NCBI RefSeq assembly: GCF_003346865.1
Contig: NZ_QDKL01000004.1
Location: 61,770 to 125,769, forward strand
DNA from: Halobacteriovorax vibrionivorans
Lineage (GTDB): Bacteria; Bdellovibrionota; Bacteriovoracia; Bacteriovoracales; Bacteriovoracaceae
Reading direction: 5' to 3'
Length of the DNA stretch: 64,000 nucleotides
Shown here: one piece after another, positions 10,301-18,783 of the stretch
Position numbering within the stretch: the first letter of the stretch is position 1
Layout: each line of letters starts with the position of its first letter
The notes under the pieces: generated by a model
The model's database searches: none
What the model was told of the DNA's origin: nothing
What the model saw: the letters and a program-made list of their open reading frames with translations, nothing else
Made by a program: the position numbers and the translations under genes

Positions 10301-11904
10301 CTTCCTGTGACACTAGAGTTACCGGCCATTGTGTTAACACGTGTAGCTCCGTCTAAGAAGTAGACTTGTAGACCTGTAAGAGAATTATCAACATCAGAAA
10401 CTGTTCCAAGATTAATTGTTTCAGAAACAGCATTCCAATCCGTTGACTCATCCATTGTATGAGTAAATGTACTACTTGAAATTACTGGAGGGTCATTTTT
10501 AGCATTAATTACAATAGTAATATAGCCTGTAGAATGAAAAGTTGGTAGGCCATCAGCAATCTCATACTCTACTGAGAATGTACCGTTAGCATCACCATCA
10601 AAAACAATATTACATAAGAAGCTATCATCTACGGCAGCTGGTGAATCACAATTAGAGCTTTGGATATCAGGGAATGCTGCAAGATTCTTAAGACGATATC
10701 TTAAATCAGAAGATAAGAATCCACCATGACCATCATCACTAGCAGTTGGAAAAGAAAAATAAGCTGTCGTCGTCGATGAAGGCAATCCAGAGTCATCCTC
10801 ATCTACAGTTATAACAAGAGAGCTTCCCGGAACAGGATCATCGTCAACAGCATTTATTAAAGCACTGGCAACACCTGTATTTGAATATTGCCCATTAGCA
10901 TAAATTTGATATTCAACTAAGTCTTCTGCAACTGTATTAAAGTAATCCTTATCCGTTACAATATTTAACGTACACTTACCTAGTGAACATGTACATGTGA
11001 CATTTGAGTTTTGAACGCTTGCGTGTATTGAAGTTGCACTACAAAATGTTGCAAAGTCTCCATCGTAATCAAAATACCCTGTTAATGGATTTTCATTTAC
11101 TTCGCTGTCAAATTCGAAACTAATAACGTCATCTTCGTTTACTGTAGCAGTTCTTGTTGAAGTGATTCGTGGTGCTTGATCAACGTTTGTTACATCAATA
11201 TAAATACGAGAAGTCGCACTATCACCATCATCATCTGATAAGTAGAGATCAACAAAAGTTGAACCATTTGTATTTCTAGATGGTTCAATATCAACAGTAC
11301 AAGTACCACTTGCACATGCACATGTTGCTCCTAGTGTTTTTAATCCAGGAGTAACTGACTCAGGAGTATTTGCACCTGTAACTGAAGCATTTAAAATTGC
11401 TCCTACAGTTGGATCTGAGTTAATTGCATTTGTAATTTGAAGTGATGTTGAAAAACCAGAATCAATTTCAACAGTGATTGTATTACCAATAATTGAAGCT
11501 GTTTCCCCACCAGAGATAATTGAAGGATTATCGACAATTTCAAAAAATAAAGTTGGGTAATTTATAGAGTTTTGCCAAGTATTAACTTTTTCAATAGTAA
11601 CAGAGCCTACTGTTAAGCTTTGATTAAGCCCTGTTCCACTATCAACAACTGTACACGAAGTTGGCACACCATTATTTTGATCGGTATATTCAACTTGATA
11701 ACTAGTTTTAACAGTGTTTTCAACTATTGTAAGAGCATTAGTCGTTACTACTGGGGCTTTGGGAGAAACATCAAGAACACACGTGCGGCGAACTTCATCA
11801 AAGTAATGGCCATCATTACAGTTTGCCTGCTTTAGTGAATTCATCTGCGGAGTACAAGAAATTAGTCCCGCAATAAATAATGTTAAGATTAAAATTCGAT
11901 TCAT
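7327..11904 (-). CDS. Giant surface lipoprotein: Ig-like repeats, Cys-rich modules, FN3-like and FGE-like domains
   Basis: The 1525-aa product begins with a lipoprotein signal (lipobox LISC, Cys17). The N-terminal half holds several tandem cadherin/Ig-like repeats recognisable from VNEDD, VDEDD and MDEST starts. The middle holds Cys-rich modules of about 50-65 aa that end in an aromatic-Tyr, Cys-Tyr and Trp pattern, interrupted by an FN3-like segment near residues 980-1075 (GYNVYRK). The C-terminus from about 1215 resembles a formylglycine-generating-enzyme-like lectin fold (FKLPTRDEQ, DAVGNIAEISS, RVGLRCVVE). The fold assignments are inference. Exposure on the outer membrane and adhesion are likely. 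The gene follows the fibre-like lipoprotein gene in the same direction. Confidence 0.85.
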   Translation of the reverse strand: MNRILILTLFIAGLISCTPQMNSLKQANCNDGHYFDEVRRTCVLDVSPKAPVVTTNALTIVENTVKTSYQVEYTDQNNGVPTSCTVVDSGTGLNQSLTVGSVTIEKVNTWQNSINYPTLFFEIVDNPSIISGGETASIIGNTITVEIDSGFSTSLQITNAINSDPTVGAILNASVTGANTPESVTPGLKTLGATCACASGTCTVDIEPSRNTNGSTFVDLYLSDDDGDSATSRIYIDVTNVDQAPRITSTRTATVNEDDVISFEFDSEVNENPLTGYFDYDGDFATFCSATSIHASVQNSNVTCTCSLGKCTLNIVTDKDYFNTVAEDLVEYQIYANGQYSNTGVASALINAVDDDPVPGSSLVITVDEDDSGLPSSTTTAYFSFPTASDDGHGGFLSSDLRYRLKNLAAFPDIQSSNCDSPAAVDDSFLCNIVFDGDANGTFSVEYEIADGLPTFHSTGYITIVINAKNDPPVISSSTFTHTMDESTDWNAVSETINLGTVSDVDNSLTGLQVYFLDGATRVNTMAGNSSVTGSEGTISDCAIDTSGDITCLYTTINGNSANSVIGTPDNFQFVVRDIASAESTISTLDVTVTETSDAPVICQYSQYNRREGRTECGVNDCIGEGAPSFNPTSHTASNPVIYYDRTNSLCYESSNTASWEIATNNGNQNASYIGDVVIGEKENVIIDNVIVSEGGSIANESAQDIVVENITSTNSVLINPANIYFLKDVNLDGNYNDISVNGPSGGIINSGASANEKLRIKMIPTSSQFGESTISFDIVDNGTGTPRTTISFNVRVEPQTITHNGWANIKSIGTKVNHYGVRVEDSFTCSHSLTKCQSGQECYGASDPSGSVTPDVAGAVYRTSSNQCYYSTGTTPSDWVLISKQVACNISEVNRQYTTSGILDDPTTTCDDLGSGSCIGDVTYDDTATGSVSVVFNSQTETLVASENKGKFLFNTAYEPTTGTDCFYSDGSDWIPYHGTSKVTLEWEDFTVNTSGAIQGYNVYRKQAGMVNSFNYNKPINRNLITSSTTYVDNGQNSRLAPVPNHTYIYEVRPVLSYTNQLGATEELEITTNNKVAKVRVIAPAENYAFVHRWMVNKKACTMMHSTPFIDSDYICEYAGLGDANNATLGYTVYDFGKDLIVPRFEMGCPYTKTGCSTSDGQCVGQSAVGVSAANVGDIFYERNSGLCKVNNGGSTWLDYTGQALDSAIASQSYLPPLTNVDMDEAAAACTAMTNTHAITGYNLGTTFKLPTRDEQIAYSAWDVRNISDSSIEEIERGLSLNSSSKCNSSLASGLDSSYMDIDNLSSSDVHSIPGTYSSGIRSLYTGSSFTETCTSMFGIQDAVGNIAEISSTDYTFNAADFTYDFASILSVDTDLYGSGSANYVMDNTIGPCEDSDASLPCEGELDNFLFEDQSYYSSRYFNYVFGMPITTSAYGNATADSLLEKYTLRIGSSAGLTNSQLHDDGFFNEYTNVATGAMVSGGDYTRLNASGVYTVELYPDETRTSRVGLRCVVEIDPDQYVSE

Positions 11905-12082
11905 ATCTTTCCCAAATATCCCAATAACTTATCGCCATTTAAATTCTTTACTTTAAAGAAAGACTTACGTTATTTCAGTATTATAGAAGATTTCCTCTTC
12001 AGAACAGAAAAGATCGTTTTTTCAGATACTTACATAGACACGATTAAGGCAAATCGCCCAAATACTCTGGCGAAACGCTCAA

Positions 12083-14959
12083 CTACTGACAGAACTCAAA
12101 GTTCGAATTTAGGCTACAAAGGGCCTTTTTCATCTGCTTATTCTCATCTTTAAGCTCTTTAACTTGATTTTTTAGGACCTCATTATCTTCTTTTAATGAA
12201 GCAATTTGACGAGTGTTTTCAATTACACTTTCACTCATTCCTTCACTCATCGTTTTATACATATCAAGATTCTTATCCAACTCTTTTACCGCTTCAATTA
12301 ATGGAGAAACTAAAACAGCATAATCCACGGCCAGCCATCCTTCACTATTTTCAATAACGGCCGTAGGAAATTGTCTTTGTACATCTTGAGCGATAACACC
12401 AATAGAATGCTTGCCAGGAGAAACAGACTTTTCATTCCAATCAAATTCAACTCCATTTAAGGCTTTAATTTTATCTAAGGCATTATCAATATTGACGACA
12501 TTATCTTTTAATCTTTTATCTGAAGTACAATTTGTTGCACCAGCTCCGCCACCAAGAGTACAATCAGTTGAGCCTTCAACTCTTAAGTTTCCAACGACAT
12601 GAAGTCTTTCAGTTGGAGCAGCTGAGCCTATCCCCACATTACCAGTGCCCATAATTTTCATTCTTTCTGCGTCATCTGTATAAAAAGATATCGGTAGAGC
12701 TGAAGTTACACTTCCTCCAGTATTAATATTACCGAGGTGAATTCCTGTTGAATCATCAACTAGAATTTCAAAGTTATCATCTGTTCCACCTTTAAAAACA
12801 ACTTCATTTGATGCACCTGTTGCAACAACGCGATCACTTGCAGTTAAGACTCCAAAAGTCGCTGTACTTGAACCAGTGATACTGTTGACAGTAATTGTAT
12901 CTGCTGCAAGATTTCCACCTGTAATAGTGGCCCCTCCAGTAAGAGAAGCAAGTCCTGAAACAAGTAGTGTTCCACTAATATCAGCATTACCATTATTGTC
13001 TAAAAGACCTGTATTAGTGATTCCTCCCTCAGAAACAAGAGAATCAACTGTAGCAACGGCATTCACATCAATCGTATTATTAAAAACTGACGTTCCACCT
13101 TGAGTTAAGCTACCAGTCATTGAAACATTTGCAAAACTAGATGTACCAGCTACTGTTACATTATTATTTATTTGTGTATCACCACCTACAACTAGTGTAT
13201 TTGTCGACCCATCAGCAATTGCAGAGTTTCCAACAAGAAGTCTACCATCATGAGTGAGAAGCATATTTTCTTGTAGAGTCGATGTTGTATTTGCAGTTGT
13301 AGAAAAACTTAATTGAGTACCAAGGTTTGTTGCTGAAAAGCCTTCAGTTGCAGTTGCTCTAATTGAAGCACTATTAGCGATACCTGTACCGACATCTCCA
13401 CCAAAGTTGAATTGTCCAAGAACATCACCAGAGCCAGTATTTGCTGCTGCTGTCGTTGTTCCTCTTGAACTTGCAAGATTTATTGAAGATTGATTTCCAC
13501 CATAAGAATAAAACTGTCCAACAGCATCTGCTGCATTACTTCTCACATCAAGTTGTGCTGTTGCAGTATAATCACCAGAATTTGCACTATGGCCAAATGA
13601 TAAGTAACCATTCTCATCATAGATTACATAATCAGAAGTTACAGATTGAAATGCCACATCTCCTGTACCGCTTCCACCACCACGGATAGTCGTCGTTCCA
13701 GTATTTGTCATATTAGTTGCATTTACATTTGTTATACCTGAACCATCACCTATAAGAGCTGCTGCAGTGATAGTGCCATCAACATCAAGATTTGTTGAAA
13801 AACGGCCATTACCATAAGTTTCAAAAGTATATGAACCAGAAGGTGTTGATCCGATACCAACTTCTCCATCCATTGAAATATAGAGTTCTGCATTATTCCA
13901 GAAGTCTGGATCTAGACTCCCCTGACGATCAACATCAATGAAGAAATACTCTGCTTGGTCTTGATTAGTATTTGTCGTACTAAAAATTCCCATCGTAGCA
14001 TTCTGTTCCTGTCTTAAACCAAAAGACATTGCTCTTGACCAATTAGATGTAATTCCAAAAGGAACATCACCACCAATATTAAATAGAATACTATCTTCTG
14101 CTGTTGCAGGGTTTACTGTTGCACGGCCTAAATTAAACTTTGCAGGACCTGCTACCGGATTCTCCGAGATCGTTACTTGTCCAGTACCAGTGCGAAGAAT
14201 ATCTGATCCACTGACACTCCATGGCCCAACATATGAACCACTTCCTGATTGAAGATCCCACTTTCCAGTAATGGAATTAAAACGAATAATATCACCTGCT
14301 GTATAGGTTTCAATATTTCCATCACCATTAAGATCACCTGTTACAGGTGCAGCATCATTGACGACATAGAAGTCACCATTATTTAATCCACTGATTGATG
14401 GTTGTGTAATACCTCCACCTGGATCAACTTCAATACGGCCTAGGTAATTACTACCTCCCGTATAATTAACAGCAACCCAAGAAGTTCCATCATATTGAAG
14501 GACCTGGCCAGCTGAAGAAGCACCAAGCGAGCTTAATTTAGAATTCGTAATACTTCCGTCTTGAATTTTACTTGTAGAAATTGAATCATTTTGAACATCA
14601 AAACTAATACTCGTTGTCGATTGTCCAAAAGCATCAGTTATCACTAAGTCATAAATGAAGCCACTTAAAAGCTTCATTCCATTTGGTACTGATAATCGAA
14701 GTGTATTATTTGATTTAGATAAAATATTAAAATTGATAACTTGAGGGCCATATTTTGACTTAACTGAAGTTACTGTCGATAAATTAGTACCATTAATTGT
14801 CATTTCATTATTTGATACCTCTATTAAAGACACCTGATGCCTTTTTGAAATATCAGTCGTATCTGATGAATTAACGTCACTACGCCCTGTGTTTGTCGTA
14901 GGAACACAAGCAATAAGCGACATAATCATGAATAGAAATACTAAATGGTTTACTTTCAT
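12083..14959 (-). CDS. Tail-fibre-like lipoprotein with C-terminal S74 self-cleaving chaperone
   Basis: The 958-aa product has a lipobox (LIAC, Cys18), an N-terminal IPT/Ig-like stretch (to about residue 125), a long low-complexity fibre region rich in Gly, Ser, Thr and Asn with repeated short beta motifs, and a C-terminal intramolecular chaperone. The chaperone signature TSDKRLKDN supplies Ser813 and Lys818, the catalytic spacing of the peptidase S74 family (endosialidase, phage tail spikes), so cleavage just before Ser813 is predicted. A coiled coil follows (about residues 880-945). The set resembles the mosaic trimeric fibre proteins reported from Bdellovibrio. No phage genes are near. The likely role is a trimeric adhesin for prey or surface recognition. 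Confidence 0.85.
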   Translation of the reverse strand: MKVNHLVFLFMIMSLIACVPTTNTGRSDVNSSDTTDISKRHQVSLIEVSNNEMTINGTNLSTVTSVKSKYGPQVINFNILSKSNNTLRLSVPNGMKLLSGFIYDLVITDAFGQSTTSISFDVQNDSISTSKIQDGSITNSKLSSLGASSAGQVLQYDGTSWVAVNYTGGSNYLGRIEVDPGGGITQPSISGLNNGDFYVVNDAAPVTGDLNGDGNIETYTAGDIIRFNSITGKWDLQSGSGSYVGPWSVSGSDILRTGTGQVTISENPVAGPAKFNLGRATVNPATAEDSILFNIGGDVPFGITSNWSRAMSFGLRQEQNATMGIFSTTNTNQDQAEYFFIDVDRQGSLDPDFWNNAELYISMDGEVGIGSTPSGSYTFETYGNGRFSTNLDVDGTITAAALIGDGSGITNVNATNMTNTGTTTIRGGGSGTGDVAFQSVTSDYVIYDENGYLSFGHSANSGDYTATAQLDVRSNAADAVGQFYSYGGNQSSINLASSRGTTTAAANTGSGDVLGQFNFGGDVGTGIANSASIRATATEGFSATNLGTQLSFSTTANTTSTLQENMLLTHDGRLLVGNSAIADGSTNTLVVGGDTQINNNVTVAGTSSFANVSMTGSLTQGGTSVFNNTIDVNAVATVDSLVSEGGITNTGLLDNNGNADISGTLLVSGLASLTGGATITGGNLAADTITVNSITGSSTATFGVLTASDRVVATGASNEVVFKGGTDDNFEILVDDSTGIHLGNINTGGSVTSALPISFYTDDAERMKIMGTGNVGIGSAAPTERLHVVGNLRVEGSTDCTLGGGAGATNCTSDKRLKDNVVNIDNALDKIKALNGVEFDWNEKSVSPGKHSIGVIAQDVQRQFPTAVIENSEGWLAVDYAVLVSPLIEAVKELDKNLDMYKTMSEGMSESVIENTRQIASLKEDNEVLKNQVKELKDENKQMKKALCSLNSNFEFCQ

Positions 14960-15078
14960 ATATATAAATCCCTAATTTCATATCGGAGATTAATATTCAA
15001 AGTTAAATCTTATTCTAAATAATTAATATTACTGTATCAATTATCTCGGATAACAATAGAATAAAGGAGTATTTTTCA

Positions 15079-15090
15079 ATGATTTCTTAA
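15079..15090 (+). promoter_or_regulatory. Minimal upstream ORF with strong ribosome-binding site
   Basis: AAAGGAG at 15063-15069 precedes an ATG-ATT-TCT-TAA mini-ORF at 15079-15090. The outer-membrane protein gene 28 nt further on lacks any visible Shine-Dalgarno sequence. This may be a leader element that loads ribosomes for re-initiation, or simple coincidence. Confidence 0.3.
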
Positions 15091-15117
15091 AGTTGGCTTT
15101 AGTAATAAAATATTAAT

Positions 15118-16068
15118 ATGAACGCTCATAGTAGAATATTGCAAACCATCCTTGCCATTACCCTCACTCTTGGACTCATTGGTAGTGCAAAAGCTGAAAG
15201 TAAACTCAATACAAATCTCGTCGTTGTTCAAAATGTCGCAAACGATGGCCTATCATTTGTTATTCGAAAAGGTAGACAAGACAATATTGTAAAAGGACAA
15301 AACTCTCTTTTTTCAAGTCGAAATATCTCATTTACAGCAAGGGCCATCTCCATTTCAAGTGAATACTCCCAATGGATTGTAAATGATAACAAAATTAAAG
15401 TTCCATTTGAAAAAGGCCAAATTATCACTGTTAACTACTCTCCTGAAAGAGTCTGGTTAGAGATCCCAAAAATTATGGGAGATAAAAAGTACCAACAGAT
15501 GCTTGCAAAAGAAGAAGCTTCTTTAAAAGAAAGACAATATCAAAAATACGATAATCGATTTGAATTATTCTATGCCAAATACCAAGGCTTAAGTGAATCG
15601 ACGACAGATAGTTCAAATAATGATGGAACTAGAGTTAGCGACAGCTTTCGACTTAACTACGCCATTCCAATTAACCAAATGTTTCAAACAATTCTTGGTG
15701 CAAGGTATGACGTGGATCTTCTAACCCTACTAAATCCAAATGTAGAGCAAGAAACAAGAAGAATGCTTGCCACTGCAGGTTTAAAAATAAACTTTTCAAA
15801 TGATTGGAGTTACCGATTTAGTTACTTTGTTCAACTTAGTGCTGGCTTTGGCCGCTCAGAAACTCTTATCCAAAATACAGCAAGGACAGGAACGGCCTTA
15901 GTTCTTCCTTCAGTTGGTCTTGGCCTAGAATACAAGGTCTCAACAAGCCAGTCCTTAATTTTCAAGTTAAACTTTGATGCAATCCAAGCAAACGAAGCTT
16001 ACGCTGACGGCTTTGAGCAGTCCACAGACCTAACAATGTTAGGACTTAGCGTAGGTTATGCTTTTTAA
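15118..16068 (+). CDS. Outer-membrane beta-barrel protein, 316 aa
   Basis: A signal peptide (residues 1-27, ending GSAKA) is followed by about 100 residues of a soluble-looking domain and then by alternating amphipathic strands with aromatic girdle residues. The protein ends in ...GLSVGYAF, with the terminal Phe typical of BAM-assembled barrels. The exact family is not recognised. It is transcribed divergently from the fibre-like lipoprotein gene, and the 158-nt gap must hold both promoters. The start ATG has no clear ribosome-binding site, unlike its neighbours; no better in-frame start is visible. Confidence 0.75.
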   Translation: MNAHSRILQTILAITLTLGLIGSAKAESKLNTNLVVVQNVANDGLSFVIRKGRQDNIVKGQNSLFSSRNISFTARAISISSEYSQWIVNDNKIKVPFEKGQIITVNYSPERVWLEIPKIMGDKKYQQMLAKEEASLKERQYQKYDNRFELFYAKYQGLSESTTDSSNNDGTRVSDSFRLNYAIPINQMFQTILGARYDVDLLTLLNPNVEQETRRMLATAGLKINFSNDWSYRFSYFVQLSAGFGRSETLIQNTARTGTALVLPSVGLGLEYKVSTSQSLIFKLNFDAIQANEAYADGFEQSTDLTMLGLSVGYAF

Positions 16069-16073
16069 AAGGA

Positions 16074-16235
16074 TTATTTCTTAGAGTCACCTTCACCATC
16101 GTGAGGAATTGAAGGTTTAATGATCATCTCCATAATATATTCGATAAATGACTTCTTTGCGCTTACTTTATCTGCGGCCATAGCTGAATGAGAAATTGAA
16201 GTAACAATTAAAACTGTAGCAATAAGTAGTTTCAT
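16074..16235 (-). CDS. 53-aa exported peptide
   Basis: A short frame starts with ATG at 16235 behind AAGGGGA. It has a signal peptide of about 20 residues (MKLLIATVLIVTS, cleavage after SAMA) and a mature part of only about 33 residues containing a hydrophobic IEYIMEMIIKP stretch and an acidic/basic tail. It converges with the barrel gene, its stop lying 6 nt beyond that gene's stop. The function is unknown. Good export signals and ribosome-binding site argue that it is real; the mature peptide could be membrane-active or a small periplasmic factor. Confidence 0.65.
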   Translation of the reverse strand: MKLLIATVLIVTSISHSAMAADKVSAKKSFIEYIMEMIIKPSIPHDGEGDSKK

Positions 16236-16330
16236 CTAAATCCCCTTCTAGGAAATATTCATTATTTATAAGATCAATAATTATAGATAAACATATAAAA
16301 CACGTCTTGTCACATTCGTAAAAATAAAAA

Positions 16331-16353
16331 AGGCCCTCATTTTCAGAGGGCCT
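16331..16353 (-). terminator. Rho-independent terminator of the FKBP gene
   Basis: An 8-bp stem AGGCCCTC/GAGGGCCT with a 7-nt loop is followed on the minus strand by a T-rich run. It lies 27 nt downstream of the stop at 16380. Confidence 0.85.
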
Positions 16354-16379
16354 AATTTATTTCAAATTTTAAGTATTTA

Positions 16380-17066
16380 TTACTTCTTAGCTGGGCCTTT
16401 TACTTCAATAAGCTCAACTTCAAAAGTAAGAGTTGCTCCACCTGGAATTGAAGGAGGTGCACCTTGGTCACCATAAGCAAGCTCAGATGGAATAACTAGC
16501 TTAATTTTTCCACCTTCACCAATTAATTGCATCCCTTCTGTCCAACCTTTGATAACACGGTTAAGTGGGAATTCAATTGGCTTATTTCTCTTATATGAAG
16601 AATCAAATTCAGTACCATCTCTTAAAGTACCTTTATAGTGAACTTTAACTGTATCAGTTGGCTTAGCTTTCTTGCTAGAACCAGCTTCAATGATCTTATA
16701 AGCAAGACCTGATTCAGTCTTCTTAGCTCCTTCTTTTGCAACGAACTCTTCTAAGTACTTTGCTCCAGCTTCTTTCTCACCTTGAGAAACTTCACTCATT
16801 CTCTTGTTTACGATATCTCTAAATTTGAATGCAAATGTTCTAGTATCAACATCTGTCTTCTTTTGTGAAATACCATCGCGTACACCTTGAACAAGGTTAG
16901 CAATTTCTTTGTCAGTAAGTTTAAAGTCCTTAAACCTTTGTCCATAAACATGTCCAACTGAATAGAAGATTTTGTCATTTTCAGTTTCTGGTTTAACTTC
17001 AGTATTTTTACTACATGAAATAAGGAGAATTGGCGCAATTGCCAGCGTTGTTAATAATTTCTTCAT
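16380..17066 (-). CDS. FKBP-type peptidyl-prolyl isomerase lipoprotein (FkpA/Mip-like)
   Basis: The 228-aa protein has a lipobox (LLISC, Cys18), an N-terminal alpha-helical dimerisation domain (residues 28-110, with [12 protein letters not shown] and VQGVRDGI) and a C-terminal FKBP domain (about 115-225). The FKBP domain has the usual [33 protein letters not shown] and [21 protein letters not shown] segments. It should catalyse proline isomerisation and act as a chaperone for envelope proteins. The lipid anchor places it in the periplasm or at the cell surface. It is followed by its own terminator, so it is probably monocistronic. Confidence 0.95.
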   Translation of the reverse strand: MKKLLTTLAIAPILLISCSKNTEVKPETENDKIFYSVGHVYGQRFKDFKLTDKEIANLVQGVRDGISQKKTDVDTRTFAFKFRDIVNKRMSEVSQGEKEAGAKYLEEFVAKEGAKKTESGLAYKIIEAGSSKKAKPTDTVKVHYKGTLRDGTEFDSSYKRNKPIEFPLNRVIKGWTEGMQLIGEGGKIKLVIPSELAYGDQGAPPSIPGGATLTFEVELIEVKGPAKK

Positions 17067-17157
17067 TTAACATCCTTTGTATAATTCTTTGAAGATTCCA
17101 TTAATATTTAACTAATAATATAAATAGGTTAAATTGCTTTAGTCTGGTTTTCAAGCC

Positions 17158-17796
17158 TTAAATATTTTCATCCATTGCCTTATTTGCCAATAGGTCACAA
17201 TGCTCATTTTGAGGATGGCCACTATGCCCTTTTACCCAACGAAATTGGAGATTAGAAAACTTCCCCGCTATTTCATCAAAACTTTGCCATAATTCTATAT
17301 TTTCTGGAGTTTTCTTGTCAGCTTTTTTCCAACCGCGAGACTTCCAACCTGGTACCCACTTTGAAATACCATCAACAACATATTTTGAGTCACTGTAAAG
17401 AAATGCAGCGTGTGATAAATCTAGGCCTTCTTCCTCAAGCTCATTAGCAAGGGCCTTTAGTGATTCAATGGCGCCTGTAAGCTCCATTCGATTATTAGTC
17501 GTTTGAAATTCAAATCCAGAACTTTCAAAAAAGACAACGCCATCTGGTCTTTGTCCCATTGCTCCCCAGGCACCTGGACCAGGATTTCCACGACATCCTC
17601 CATCACTATAGACAGTGTAGGCTCCAACCGCTTCCATAGGCACGCTAAAACCACTAGGATCACTTGAAACTCCAGTGTCAACTTCCTCTAGTAAATCTAC
17701 GCTCTCTCTTAATTGGGCGATTGCATCATGATCTTCTTGTGTGTCTAGAACATTTTCTAAATAATCGAGTGTCTTTATAATTACATTTTTCTTCAT
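17158..17796 (-). CDS. rnhA: Ribonuclease HI with N-terminal extension
   Basis: Residues 58-212 form a complete RNase HI domain that cuts RNA in RNA-DNA hybrids. The catalytic acids are visible as Asp65 (YSDGGCRGNPGPG), Glu105 (NNRMEL), Asp136 (LYSDSKY) and Asp201 (NEHCDLLANK), with His191 in VKGHSGH. A 57-residue acidic N-terminal extension is not part of the standard enzyme and does not look like the eukaryotic hybrid-binding domain. A separate RNase HII gene is present at 58412-59071, so the genome has both types. Confidence 0.95.
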   Translation of the reverse strand: MKKNVIIKTLDYLENVLDTQEDHDAIAQLRESVDLLEEVDTGVSSDPSGFSVPMEAVGAYTVYSDGGCRGNPGPGAWGAMGQRPDGVVFFESSGFEFQTTNNRMELTGAIESLKALANELEEEGLDLSHAAFLYSDSKYVVDGISKWVPGWKSRGWKKADKKTPENIELWQSFDEIAGKFSNLQFRWVKGHSGHPQNEHCDLLANKAMDENI

Positions 17797-17876
17797 ATTT
17801 TCTTTTCCATATCCTTTTAAGGCCCTAAGTATAAAACTTCATTTACAAAAAAGAAAACTTCCACCACAATTTCTTT

Positions 17877-18563
17877 ATGAAATTTACGAAGCTCGAGTCT
17901 GGAAAATCAGTTAATAATCAAGAAATCACTGCATTTCGTAACGAAATAGATAGTGATCGCTATATTTATCTTATGGCCGGCGTACACGGTGATGAAATTG
18001 AAGGCGTACACTGCCTAAAAGAATTATATTCATGGCTTAAAGAACAGAGTGAAGAGGCCATAGACCTACCGCTTGTGGTTATTCCAATTGTTAACGTTGA
18101 TGGTGTTCAAGCTGGTACTAGAGTCAATGCTAATGGTGTCGATCTAAATCGAAACCTACCGACGGCAAGTTGGGACCCTAATTTTGAACAAGATAAGTAT
18201 AATCCAGGCAAGGCACCACTTAGTGAGCCTGAAAACCAGTATTTAGATAAATTATTTAAAGAATACCCACCTGCATTTATTCTTTCCATCCACTCTTGGA
18301 AGCCAATTATTAATTATAATGGTGATTGTAAAGATGTGGCAGAGCTCTTGGCCAAACATAATGAATACCCTATAGCAGATGATATTGGATATCCGACTCC
18401 AGGGTCTCTTGGGACATATGGAAGCATCGATCTAAAAGCTCCTGTTCTTACATTTGAATGTCCTACTGTGGATACAGGAATAACTGTGGAAGAGGTATGG
18501 CAAGAAAATGAAAAGGGCTTTAAAGCAATTTTAGAAGAGCCTATTCTTAAGCGCTTCCTCTAA
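17877..18563 (+). CDS. M14-family zinc carboxypeptidase-like protein (MpaA/desuccinylase type)
   Basis: The 228-aa protein has the zinc-binding GVHGDEIEG motif near residue 37, an NANGVDLNRNLP segment like that of M14 enzymes, a later zinc histidine in SIHSW and a putative catalytic Glu in LTFECP. The compact length and absence of a signal peptide match cytoplasmic murein-peptide amidases (MpaA type) and the succinylglutamate desuccinylase/aspartoacylase branch. In a predator, hydrolysis of gamma-D-Glu-diaminopimelate bonds of recycled murein peptides would make sense, but this is inference. It is divergent from rnhA with an 80-nt gap. Confidence 0.82.
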   Translation: MKFTKLESGKSVNNQEITAFRNEIDSDRYIYLMAGVHGDEIEGVHCLKELYSWLKEQSEEAIDLPLVVIPIVNVDGVQAGTRVNANGVDLNRNLPTASWDPNFEQDKYNPGKAPLSEPENQYLDKLFKEYPPAFILSIHSWKPIINYNGDCKDVAELLAKHNEYPIADDIGYPTPGSLGTYGSIDLKAPVLTFECPTVDTGITVEEVWQENEKGFKAILEEPILKRFL

Positions 18564-18663
18564 ATTTTTACTCTTTACCATTTCTTAAGCTTCCTTAAAC
18601 AATCTTAAGTCAATTTCGATGGCGGCGACTCCGTTAATAAGACATACTCAGAATACAGAGACA

Positions 18664-18783
18664 ATGCATAGCATTAATCCGTGTTTATTTTGGTTTAGTC
18701 TCATTTAGGCCCATATATCCCTCATAATCCCTCTCTCTTATTTTGGGCCTAGGTGTAACGGAGGCCGTAATTCTTCGGCCTCC
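18664..18783 (+). ncRNA. Candidate structured RNA or leader region with two hairpins
   Basis: Within the 429-nt gap 18564-18992 two hairpins follow each other. The first has an 8-bp perfect stem TAGGCCCA/TGGGCCTA at 18706-18713/18744-18751 with a 30-nt loop. The second is a terminator at 18760-18783. A 14-codon frame (18664-18708, containing Phe-Trp-Phe) ends at the foot of the first hairpin but has no good ribosome-binding site. This may be a small RNA, an attenuator or a long 3' untranslated region of the M14-like gene. No known riboswitch core was recognised. Confidence 0.3.
18760..18783 (+). terminator. Terminator-like hairpin
   Basis: The stem GGAGGCC/GGCCTCC with a 10-nt loop is followed by CTTTTAT. 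It lies about 200 nt downstream of the M14-like gene. Confidence 0.65.

Noticed and set aside
12083..14959. Prophage or tail-fibre operon
   Set aside because: A lipobox is present and no phage structural, integrase or lysis genes surround it; housekeeping-type genes flank the region.
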